Below are positions 1 to 6,744 of a DNA stretch of 64,000 nucleotides, piece by piece. A program made the position numbers and the translations under genes. Within the stretch, counting starts at the first letter, position 1, and the number at the start of each line of letters is the position of its first letter. The stretch comes from Niastella sp. Lineage in GTDB: Bacteria > Bacteroidota > Bacteroidia > Chitinophagales > Chitinophagaceae. The notes under the pieces were generated by a model. That model was not told where the DNA came from, did no database searches, and worked only from the letters and a program-made list of their open reading frames with translations. The stretch is from positions 1 through 64,000 of the forward strand of contig JAGIBF010000014.1 in assembly GCA_017744515.1 (NCBI GenBank), read 5' to 3'.

Positions 1-19
1 TATAAATGGAAGGTTCGTA

Positions 20-154
20 CTATTTTAAAGTATCCAAAAGGTGAATAGGCGCATTCTTTTTAGTAAGAACACCATCAGCCTTTTTATCATCCTTTGGAAG
101 CCAGTTGCAGGAAAAAACAAAAAAAGAAACAAGAACTATAAGCAGAGTTTTCAT
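20..154 (-). CDS. small lipoprotein, 44 aa, unknown function
   Basis: This ORF is too short for the ORF track; I translated it from the reverse strand. It starts ATG at 154 and ends TAG at 20, giving a 44-residue product beginning MKTLLIVLVSFFVFSC. That is a hydrophobic signal segment ending in a lipobox (FVFS-C16), followed by a short charged tail rich in Lys and Asp. It is probably a lipoprotein anchored in a membrane through Cys16. A 'gaggg' lies just upstream of the ATG, and a TANNTTTG-type box (tatatttg) lies only 7 bases further. The opposite-strand ORF 41..253 lacks any such logic. The family is unknown. Confidence 0.6.
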   Translation of the reverse strand: MKTLLIVLVSFFVFSCNWLPKDDKKADGVLTKKNAPIHLLDTLK

Positions 155-160
155 ATCCCT

Positions 161-168
161 CAAATATA
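161..168 (-). promoter_or_regulatory. candidate -7 box for the small lipoprotein
   Basis: On the minus strand the bases read TATATTTG, an exact match to the Bacteroidota -7 consensus TANNTTTG. The box is only 6 bases from the ATG at 154, so transcription from it would give a leaderless or nearly leaderless mRNA. No convincing -33 TTTG is present at the standard spacing. Confidence 0.35.
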
Positions 169-192
169 TACAACGCACGGAGTAAATAAAAC

Positions 193-220
193 AAAAGCGG
201 CAACATTAGTCACCGCTTTT
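193..220 (-). terminator. rho-independent terminator of the SRPBCC gene
   Basis: An 8-bp stem aaaagcgg / ccgctttt with a 12-base loop lies 30 bases past the stop of the minus-strand SRPBCC gene. On the minus strand it is followed by ttttgttttattt, a typical U-rich tail. Confidence 0.75.
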
Positions 221-249
221 AATTTGTTAGGCTATACTTATTTTATTGG

Positions 250-675
250 TTAGGCAGCTTCAGTATACTTCTTGTAATTATCAAGGATCGCTTGCCAGCC
301 TGCTTGTTGCATTTCAAGAGGATTAGTACCTTCTGGGTCGAAAGTTTCCACCACATGAGTCTCATCACCCTTGTCTTCGAAAACAACTTTTACCTTTCTG
401 CCATCACCAAGGGTGTATTCGATCAGTTTGTGCTCGATAACTTCATCATAAATACCACCGAAATCGAAGCTGAAGCTACCATCCTTGGCAGCCATAGTGG
501 TGGAGAAGGAGCCGCCCACGCGGAGGTCGTTGGTAGAAGCAGGCGCATGCCAGTCGGGGGAAGCAAAAGCCCATTGTTTGATATGCTCAGGTTCGTTGAA
601 ATAAGTCCAGGCTTTAGCTACAGGAGCTTTAACAGTTGTTTCTACGGTGATCGCTGTTCTTGCTTTTGTTTCCAT
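250..675 (-). CDS. SRPBCC / AHSA1-like START-superfamily protein
   Basis: The 141-residue protein begins METKARTAITVETTVKAPVAKAW, the usual opening of the AHSA1-like (activator of Hsp90 ATPase homologue) SRPBCC family. Later segments fit the same fold: FNEPEHIKQWAF, LRVGGSF, a run of beta-strands with DGRKVKVVFEDKGDETHV, and a C-terminal helix ending GWQAILDNYKKYTE. These proteins bind small hydrophobic ligands or act as stress proteins; substrate and role are unknown here. I chose ATG 675 over the track start at 798, because the extra 41 residues have no family counterpart. A good terminator follows. It is probably a single-gene transcript. Confidence 0.85.
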   Translation of the reverse strand: METKARTAITVETTVKAPVAKAWTYFNEPEHIKQWAFASPDWHAPASTNDLRVGGSFSTTMAAKDGSFSFDFGGIYDEVIEHKLIEYTLGDGRKVKVVFEDKGDETHVVETFDPEGTNPLEMQQAGWQAILDNYKKYTEAA

Positions 676-724
676 GATTTTACTTTTTAAATAAAAAGAG
701 TGATTATTGGTGTGTTTGATAATG

Positions 725-732
725 CAAACATA
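725..732 (-). promoter_or_regulatory. candidate -7 box for the SRPBCC gene
   Basis: On the minus strand this reads TATGTTTG, matching TANNTTTG, about 50 bases upstream of the chosen start at 675. The -33 element is not clear. The position also argues against the longer track start at 798, which lies upstream of it. Confidence 0.35.
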
Positions 733-800
733 CACCCCATTATAAAAACAGGTAAGTGCCAAAAACGACAAAATGGAGGTGCTTTGCGACCTATCCATTT

Positions 801-875
801 AATTCGTGTAATTCGCTAAAATTTGTGTTAACTACAATTCGTGCAATTCGTCTAATACGTGCAATTCGTGTTAAC
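801..875. repeat. TTCGTGTAATTCG-type intergenic repeat, copy 1
   Basis: The stretch consists of repeated aattcgtg(t/c)aattcg units joined by ctaa or gttaac. A second copy with the same core 'aattcgtgtaattcgctaaaa' lies at 15226..15281. In both places the repeat runs into the 3' end of a minus-strand gene, and the tta in its last gttaa/gtta is that gene's stop codon. Confidence 0.75.
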
Positions 876-1560
876 TTGTTTTCACTACAGCCAGTCCCCT
901 GTAAGTAGCCACATCATAATACTTCCCATTCACATGAGAATACCCCGATATACCCAGCAACACGATATAAGGAGCGGTGGCCGATGGCGCAGCTACTTCA
1001 AACGATAACGCGTCCGGCTTACCTGGGAAAGACAACATATCACTGGCCACAATTTCTTTAACAACACGGCCTTTGGAAAAATTGGGATATAGCACAACTA
1101 CATGATACCGGTAATGCGTCAGCCCCTTTACATCACTGACAGCAGGAGGTACAACAAGCTCAACGGAAACCTGCAGTTTTTTCGCCGCCCGCTCCACGTT
1201 TACCGAATACCTGGTCCCCAGAAGGTCGGCCAGCTTACACTTGGCATCACATTCCAGTCCCATCAGCATGCTCACGTGAGGTTTTAAACCCTCCTTGGCG
1301 CGTTTAAAAAAAAGTGACAACAACCGCGACCACAAAGTGCCATCACGATACTCGTCCCGTAAAGTATCAAAAATAATTTTTGCTTCACCGTTACAATCCA
1401 TGAGCATGTCCTTACACGCCTCCATAGTGGCGTTGAGAGAAATAGGAGTATACGTGCCGCGTTCTGCACGAACATGCTGTCCATAAGCACGGCTGTTCAC
1501 ATGCGTTAGTCCGCCAAGAGTGCCTTGAAGCTTAATAGTAGTAGATAAATTTCTGGCCAT
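871..1560 (-). CDS. hypothetical protein, 229 aa
   Basis: The protein begins MARNLSTTIKLQGTLGGLTHVNSRAYGQHVR. The opening 'x-I-K-L-x-G-T-L-G-G-L' followed by a short basic stretch resembles a group of uncharacterised Bacteroidota proteins that start MARxxxxIKLKGTxGGxxF. That resemblance is from memory and not verified. There is no signal peptide, membrane segment or catalytic motif. The middle is helical and charged. The C-terminal half looks beta-rich, with VSVELVVPPAV, YRYHVVVLYPNF and APYIVLLGISGYS. The stop codon lies inside an intergenic repeat, and an 11-bp tandem repeat sits 80 bases upstream of the start. Function unknown. Confidence 0.75.
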   Translation of the reverse strand: MARNLSTTIKLQGTLGGLTHVNSRAYGQHVRAERGTYTPISLNATMEACKDMLMDCNGEAKIIFDTLRDEYRDGTLWSRLLSLFFKRAKEGLKPHVSMLMGLECDAKCKLADLLGTRYSVNVERAAKKLQVSVELVVPPAVSDVKGLTHYRYHVVVLYPNFSKGRVVKEIVASDMLSFPGKPDALSFEVAAPSATAPYIVLLGISGYSHVNGKYYDVATYRGLAVVKTS

Positions 1561-1638
1561 AAGATAGAAGATTAAAGGTTATTGAAATGGTTTCAAATAG
1601 AAGATCAAGTTAAAAAATAAAAATTGAATTTCCAAACT

Positions 1639-1693
1639 TACAGAGATATTTTAGAGACATTATAGAGATATTATAGAGACCTTATAGAGACTT
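1639..1693. repeat. 11-bp tandem repeat (TATAGAGAYNT)x5
   Basis: Five consecutive units read ttacagagatat, tttagagacat, tatagagatat, tatagagacct and tatagagactt. The first is 12 bases and the rest are exactly 11. The array lies upstream of the minus-strand gene at 871..1560. A period near one helical turn could phase protein binding; this is inference only. Confidence 0.8.
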
Positions 1694-1851
1694 TGCCATA
1701 TCCCATCCCTATACCTGCCCCTAACCTCTCCCAGGGACGGCAAGGAGGCCGTCCATGCACCATCCCGCTCCCATAGCATTCCATTCTTACGATCCTTTGA
1801 GCATGCCTCGTTAGAAGTAGCCACCAGGATCAACCATATCCTGCAACCCGC

Positions 1852-1980
1852 ATGCTATTGCCCGACGGATCCACGGCATGGCTCGATGCAGGGCCAGGCA
1901 TTACCTATGATCCCGGCTTCAGCGGCAACACCCGCGAAGTGACACTACAGGGAGAAGCCTATGAACCCGGCATCCTACCC
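1852..1980 (+). pseudogene. FecR-like anti-sigma factor fragment
   Basis: The ORF 1852..2082 contains about 40 residues that match the core of the periplasmic FecR domain: LPDGSTAWLDAG, then FSGNTREVTLQGEAY. The intact FecR at 55057..56292 has the equivalent LPDGSIVWLNAA and GEAFF. After GEAY the similarity stops. The rest (GILPGQAAQSGQTNQ and on) is not FecR-like, and I saw no N-terminal, transmembrane or DUF4974 part on either side. No sigma factor or SusC partner is adjacent. I read it as a relic of a FecI/FecR/SusCD-type locus. The ends are approximate. Confidence 0.6.
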
Positions 1981-2125
1981 GGTCAGGCCGCTCAAAGCGG
2001 CCAGACCAATCAAGTCGAAAGGCTTGCCGCACTTCGTGAGGCTACCAACACGGAACCAGTGAAACTCGGCGTTGGAGGCTGAATCCTGAATACCATGTTC
2101 AGTATTTTTCCCCCGAAATCCTTTT

Positions 2126-2139
2126 CGTCAACGTTTGCG
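2126..2139. promoter_or_regulatory. candidate LacI/GntR-type operator upstream of the uronate cluster
   Basis: The bases cgtcaacgtttgcg form a near-perfect dyad around AACGTT; a perfect version would be CGCAAACGTTTGCG, with two mismatches. LacI-family sites of this kind are common before sugar operons. A TTTG inside it is followed after 19 bases by TGAGTTCG, a weak -7 box, so the operator would overlap the -33 region. No LacI or GntR regulator gene is in the window. Confidence 0.4.
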
Positions 2140-2288
2140 TAAAAAAACAATGGAAATGAGTTCGTTAATAATAAATAACTGTTTAGACTTGTACCGGAAC
2201 CAGGGCCTAAAATGCCCTATTGGGACCCCGTCTTCGCCCCTCATTTAAATTATTGATGCATTTTATTTGTGCGATTGACTCGACTACT

Positions 2289-2861
2289 ATGAAAAAGATT
2301 TGCTTCCATACAACACTCGTAACGATCCTTGTTGCCGCCTTTTTACCCACTACGGCCCAGGTATTGCCAAAAATTGAGCAGCCCACTTTCAAAAAAGACA
2401 CATTCAACATCGCTAAATATGGCTCTTTAGTGGAAGGCAACTGGGAAGGATTAACAGAAGCTACACCCGTATTCAAAGACATCTATGTAAACAATGTAAT
2501 ATGCAACGGCGCTGAGAAAGACATATTCATCCGTGACCTGCCCGAAATGCACATTAAGAACATTAAGCTGGAGAACATGGTATTGCAGGCCAATAAAGGT
2601 ATCGACTACAGTGAGGCCACCGGAATTACATTCAACAACATTAAGCTCATCACAAAAGAAACCAACCCGGTAGTAGATGTACTCAACAGCGATAACCTGT
2701 CATTCAACAAGATCACATACCGGGATGCAACAGAACTACAGTTCCGTATTGGCGGCGACCGCATCGGTAAGATTGCCATTACCAACACCGATGCATCCAA
2801 AGCCAGACAAAAAGTCCAATATGAGTTCGGCGCCTCCGAAAAAAGCGTCACAATGAAATAA
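2289..2861 (+). pseudogene. GH28 polygalacturonase with internal deletion, 190 aa
   Basis: From ATG 2289 the protein has a signal peptide (MKKICFHTTLVTILVAAFLPTTAQ), then KDTFNIAKYGS, the conserved opening of glycoside hydrolase family 28. It jumps at once to LTEATPVFKDIYVNNVICNGAEKDIFIRDLPE, which belongs to the C-terminal part of the beta-helix. GH28 enzymes of this type usually have about 450-550 residues. The middle with the catalytic Asp residues (NTD, GDD, GHG motifs) is absent, yet the reading frame is intact across the junction. It is probably catalytically dead. Its position ahead of GH105 and the uxa genes fits a former pectinase. The track start at 2220 adds 23 residues without signal-peptide logic. 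Confidence 0.7.
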
Positions 2862-2863
2862 AG

Positions 2864-2953
2864 AATAAGAAGATCGAGGCTAAAAGAATTGCTCCGGCAA
2901 GGCATAAAAAGATCGAAACGAAGAATAAGAAGATCGAAGCTAAAGAAATTGCC
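2864..2953. repeat. direct repeat GAATAAGAAGATCGA(A/G)GCTAAA
   Basis: Two copies of 'gaataagaagatcgaRgctaaa(a)gaaattgc' occur about 57 bases apart (near 2864 and 2921), with a partial 'aaaagatcgaaacgaa' between. They begin 3 bases after the GH28-remnant stop codon and lead into the double-hairpin repeat at 2952. Confidence 0.75.
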
Positions 2954-3006
2954 CGGCCCTAAAGGGCCGGGGTTAAAATGCAAACCTTTCTTTGGCTTTA
3001 GCCCAA
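2952..3006. repeat. double-hairpin (REP-like) repeat, copy 1
   Basis: Hairpin one is cccggccct-aa-agggccggg (2952..2971). Hairpin two is ttggctttagcccaa (2992..3006). The same pair in the same order occurs at 15163..15219 and 24014..24070. This copy ends 31 bases before the GH105 start codon. Confidence 0.85.
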
Positions 3007-3037
3007 TGGACAACAAACAATTTTTCGATTAAAGACT

Positions 3038-4978
3038 ATGAAATATATTATCAAAATAACGAGTATCCTTGCCATACTGATCAATCAGTCTGCCGCCCAA
3101 ACCTCCACCAAGCTCACCAGCACACACGCTGCACGCTGGTCACAGGAGATGACAGCTACAGCCATGAAAATATGGAGCGATTCATTTGCCCTTACCCCCG
3201 ATAGGCCCGCCCGCTGGTCCTACGACCAGGGAGTCATCCTGAAAGGAGTAGAAGGCCTTTGGAACGCAACAGCCAATGCCCGCTATTTCGATTACATCCA
3301 GCGCAGCATGGATTTCTTCGTACAGAAAGACGGAACCATCAAAGACTATCGCCCCGATGAATACAACATTGACCACATCAACAACGGAAAGCTGATACTA
3401 TTCCTCTACCGCGTAACCGGACAGGAGAAATATAAAAAAGCAGCCGACCTGCTGCGCAACCAGCTCCGCAGCCATCCCCGCACATCCGAAGGAGGCTTCT
3501 GGCACAAACAGATATACCCCAACCAGATGTGGCTCGATGGACTGTACATGGGACAGCCATTCTACGCCGAGTACGCTAAACTATTCCACGAAGATGCAGC
3601 CTTCGATGACATTACCCGTCAGTTTGTGATCATGGAGCGCCATGCGCGCGATCCTAAAACAGGGTTGTTATACCACGGATGGGATGAAACACACCAGCAA
3701 AAATGGGCCAGCAAGACCACGGGACTTTCACCCCACTTCTGGGGCCGCGCCCTTGGTTGGTACGGCATGGCGATGGTGGATGCATTAGACCATTTCCCTG
3801 CCAATCATCCCGGCCGCGATTCGATCATTGCGATCCTCAACCGCTTTGCAAAAGCAGTAGTGAAAGTACAGGACCCAAAGTCAGGCGTATGGTACGATAT
3901 CGTAGACATGCCCAATGAAAAAGGCAACTACCTCGAAGCATCAGCATCATCCATGTTGATTTATGCATTGGCAAAAGGCATGCGCAATGGATACCTGCCT
4001 GCCACCTATCTCCCCGCTGTACAAAAAGGATATGCAGGCCTCGTTAAAACATTTATCGAAACAGATGCGAACGGCCAAACCAACCTCAAAGGCACAGTAA
4101 AAGTATCTGGCCTTGGAGGCAATCCATACCGCGATGGCAGCTTTGCCTACTACATGAGCGAGCCGGTCATCGTAAACGATCCGAAAGGAGTAGGCGCCTT
4201 CATCCTCTGTGCAGATGAAGCAGAGATGCTGCCAACCCTGCCATTGGGCAAAGGCAAGACGGTTGTCCTCGATACCTGGTTCAACAACGAGTGGAAAAAA
4301 GACGCTACCGGCACACAAGTGCGCCACCACTATACCTGGGACGACAAAACTTATGGCGGCTTTGCCATGTTGGGCGATATCTTCCGCATCCACGGCATGA
4401 AGACCACTTCACTCGAAACAGCCCCTACAGCCCAAAACCTGAAAGACGCTTCCATCTATGTGATAGTTGACCCCGACACGAAAAAAGAAACCACCGATCC
4501 CCATTTCATACAACCACAGGATGTAAAAGCCATCAGCGATTGGGTAAAAGCAGGCGGCGTGTTGCTGCTGATGGGCAACGATTCAGGCAATGCAGAATTT
4601 GAACACTGGAACCAGTTAGGCGCAGCCTTTGGCATCCATTTCAACGAGAACAGTTTGAATCGTGTACAAGGCAATCAATACGAGCAGGGAGCATTTTACC
4701 CTACAGCACAGGATGCTATATTCAAAACATCGAAGAAAATTTACATCAAAGAATACAGCAGCCTCGGGCTAAAAGCGCCTGCAACTGCCGTATTCAAAGA
4801 TGCAAGCGGTAAAGATGTGGTGATGGCAGTAAGCAAATATGGAAAAGGAACAGTATTCGCCGTAGGCGATCCCTGGTTCTACAATGAATACGTAGACGGC
4901 AGAAAGCTGCCCGCCGAATTTGAGAACTATAAAGCCGCTACCGATTTGGTAAAGTTTTTAATCAGTAAAACAAAATAA
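3038..4978 (+). CDS. GH105 unsaturated rhamnogalacturonyl/glucuronyl hydrolase fused to a DUF4350-like domain
   Basis: This 646-residue secreted enzyme removes unsaturated uronic acid from pectin fragments left by lyases. After a signal peptide (about residues 1-20), residues ~30-380 are an (alpha/alpha)6-barrel of family GH105 (YteR/RhiN type). Visible motifs are RWSYDQGVILKG, DEYNIDHINNGKLIL, QMWLDGLYMGQPF with the expected general-acid Asp, and HFWGRALGWYGMAM. Residues ~400-646 form a second alpha/beta domain (VVLDTWFNNEWKK, AISDWVKAGGVLLLMGND, GKGTVFAVGDPWFYNEY) like DUF4350/glutamine-amidotransferase-like domains. GH105 alone is about 370 residues, so this is a true fusion. It lies directly upstream of uxaB. 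Its product feeds kduI. Confidence 0.9.
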   Translation: MKYIIKITSILAILINQSAAQTSTKLTSTHAARWSQEMTATAMKIWSDSFALTPDRPARWSYDQGVILKGVEGLWNATANARYFDYIQRSMDFFVQKDGTIKDYRPDEYNIDHINNGKLILFLYRVTGQEKYKKAADLLRNQLRSHPRTSEGGFWHKQIYPNQMWLDGLYMGQPFYAEYAKLFHEDAAFDDITRQFVIMERHARDPKTGLLYHGWDETHQQKWASKTTGLSPHFWGRALGWYGMAMVDALDHFPANHPGRDSIIAILNRFAKAVVKVQDPKSGVWYDIVDMPNEKGNYLEASASSMLIYALAKGMRNGYLPATYLPAVQKGYAGLVKTFIETDANGQTNLKGTVKVSGLGGNPYRDGSFAYYMSEPVIVNDPKGVGAFILCADEAEMLPTLPLGKGKTVVLDTWFNNEWKKDATGTQVRHHYTWDDKTYGGFAMLGDIFRIHGMKTTSLETAPTAQNLKDASIYVIVDPDTKKETTDPHFIQPQDVKAISDWVKAGGVLLLMGNDSGNAEFEHWNQLGAAFGIHFNENSLNRVQGNQYEQGAFYPTAQDAIFKTSKKIYIKEYSSLGLKAPATAVFKDASGKDVVMAVSKYGKGTVFAVGDPWFYNEYVDGRKLPAEFENYKAATDLVKFLISKTK

Positions 4979-4980
4979 TC

Positions 4981-5035
4981 TGAACCCTGTAACCCGAACC
5001 ATGAATCCTAAATCCTGAATCCTATAACCTGTAAC
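4981..5035. repeat. AATCC/AACCTG low-complexity spacer repeat
   Basis: The spacer between GH105 and uxaB is made of degenerate units such as gaatcctaaatcctgaatcctataacctgtaac. It begins 2 bases after the GH105 stop. Similar wording (aattctaaatcccagatccgggattcgg) fills the eda-exuT gap at 13383..13412. Confidence 0.65.
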
Positions 5036-5068
5036 AAAAAACAGAAATCCCGAATATAAACGTGCAAG

Positions 5069-6592
5069 ATGAACCTGTCAAAGAAAACAATTGATCAGAT
5101 TAAAGCAGCAGGCATCAACAAGCCTGCCCCCGGTTATTTTGAGCTGCCCGAAAAAGTATTGCAATTTGGGACCGGAGTACTGCTGCGTGGGTTACCCGAT
5201 TACTTTATTGACAAAGCCAACAAACAAGGCCTGTTCAATGGACGCGTCGTAGTCATAAAATCTACGGGCAATGGAGCTACCGATGCCTTTGCCGACCAGG
5301 ATGGATTGTATACACATTGCATACAAGGCATTGAAAATGGCAAGAAAGTAGAAGAAAAAATACTGAACGCATCCATCAGCCGGGTACTCGCCGCAAAAAG
5401 CGATTGGGACGAGATATTGAAATGCGCCGCCAATCCCGACATGCAGCTCATCATATCCAACACCACCGAAGTGGGGATTACATTAGTAAAAGACGATGTA
5501 CACGCTTCGCCACCCGGGTCATTCCCCGGCAAGCTGTTGGCCTTTCTGTACCAGCGCTTCAAAGTATTCCAGGGCGACGGCACCAAAGGAATGGTCATCA
5601 TACCCACCGAGTTGATCCCCGACAATGGTAAAAAGCTGGAAGCCATCGTATTGGAATTAGCCCACCAGAATGGTCTGGAAACAGCCTTCCTCGATTGGCT
5701 CGAAACATATAACTATTTTTGTAACTCGCTGGTCGACCGCATCGTACCCGGTAAACTACCGGCCGTTAAGCACCAGCAAATGGAAGAAGACAACGGCTAC
5801 CGCGATGAACTGATGATCATGTCTGAAGTATACAGCCTCTGGGCCATAGAAACTGATAATGACCGTGTTCGGGAGGTACTCTCCTTCAGCAAGGCGGATG
5901 CCGGCGTGGTAATTGCCCCCGACATCAACATTTTCCGGGAGCTGAAATTGCGTTTACTGAACGGTTCACATACCTTTAGTTGCGGGCTGGCCCATTTGGC
6001 GGGCTTTGGCACGGTAAAAGAGGCGATGGACGATGCCACATTTACATCCTACATCGGTACCCTCATGCAGCAGGAAATGGTACCCGCTGTAGCCAGCGAA
6101 ACCATCACCGTATCCACTGCCAAAGACTTTGCCTACAAAGTGCTGGACCGCTATCGCAACCCATACATCGAACACCTGTGGTTGAGCATTACAGTACAAT
6201 ATTCATCCAAGATGAAGATGCGCAACGTACCCTTGCTGCTCAGACACTATGAAAAAGCAGGCACCATTCCTGAATACATGTCCCTCGGATTTGCCGGGCA
6301 CCTGCTATTCATGAAGTCCACCCGCAGCGATGATGGCAAGTACTATGGAGAATACAACGGAAAGAAGTACCTTATCAACGACGACAATGCAGCATACTAT
6401 GCAGAAAAGTGGGAACAGAACGAAGTACCTGCATTAGTACAAAAAATATTGAGCGATACAGCCTTCTGGGGAGAGAACCTGGCCAAACTGCCCGGCTTTG
6501 CAGAAGCAGTAACCAACAAGCTCGACAACCTGATAAAAAAAGGCGCCGAAGCCGCCATGAAAAACCTGCAAACCGACGGCGTAACAGCCTGA
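5069..6592 (+). CDS. uxaB: tagaturonate reductase (altronate oxidoreductase)
   Basis: UxaB reduces D-tagaturonate to D-altronate with NADH, the second step of galacturonate breakdown, in the cytoplasm. The 507-residue protein belongs to the mannitol-dehydrogenase superfamily. Its Rossmann start VLQFGTGVLLRGLPDYFIDKAN and the stretches VVVIKSTG, LIISNTTEVGI and IIPTELIPDNG are typical of UxaB. Also typical are SLVDRIVPGKLP and LRLLNGSHTFSCGLAHLAGF near the substrate site. E. coli UxaB has 483 residues, so the length fits. ATG 5069 gives MNLSKKTIDQI. It is the first uronate-pathway gene after GH105, and a repeat-filled spacer follows. Confidence 0.95.
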   Translation: MNLSKKTIDQIKAAGINKPAPGYFELPEKVLQFGTGVLLRGLPDYFIDKANKQGLFNGRVVVIKSTGNGATDAFADQDGLYTHCIQGIENGKKVEEKILNASISRVLAAKSDWDEILKCAANPDMQLIISNTTEVGITLVKDDVHASPPGSFPGKLLAFLYQRFKVFQGDGTKGMVIIPTELIPDNGKKLEAIVLELAHQNGLETAFLDWLETYNYFCNSLVDRIVPGKLPAVKHQQMEEDNGYRDELMIMSEVYSLWAIETDNDRVREVLSFSKADAGVVIAPDINIFRELKLRLLNGSHTFSCGLAHLAGFGTVKEAMDDATFTSYIGTLMQQEMVPAVASETITVSTAKDFAYKVLDRYRNPYIEHLWLSITVQYSSKMKMRNVPLLLRHYEKAGTIPEYMSLGFAGHLLFMKSTRSDDGKYYGEYNGKKYLINDDNAAYYAEKWEQNEVPALVQKILSDTAFWGENLAKLPGFAEAVTNKLDNLIKKGAEAAMKNLQTDGVTA

Positions 6593-6640
6593 TCCGGTTT
6601 TTACAGTCGTCCCGCCATAGCCGGATGACGTTGTACCAAA

Positions 6641-6727
6641 GTCGCCAGCCTCTGGCTGGTGACGCCTATTTGTTAGCCTCCGGCTAACAGACGTGTATTT
6701 GTTAGTCCCGGGGATTTTACGGGCTAA
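6641..6727. repeat. three palindromes with TCT/TCC loops in the uxaB-uxaA spacer
   Basis: Three hairpins follow each other: gtcgccagcc-tct-ggctggtgac (6641..6663), gttagcc-tcc-ggctaac (6672..6688) and gttagtcccg...cgggctaac (6701..6727). Relatives with the same xGCC-TCT-GGCx core sit at 15083..15127. They may also act as mRNA processing or stability elements inside the operon. Confidence 0.7.
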
Positions 6728-6744
6728 CACCCAAAAAAAAGATA

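Noticed and set aside
41-253. 70-aa plus-strand ORF at the window start
   Set aside because: It overlaps the minus-strand small lipoprotein, which has signal and lipobox logic, and ends inside the terminator/3' end of the SRPBCC gene. No family features.
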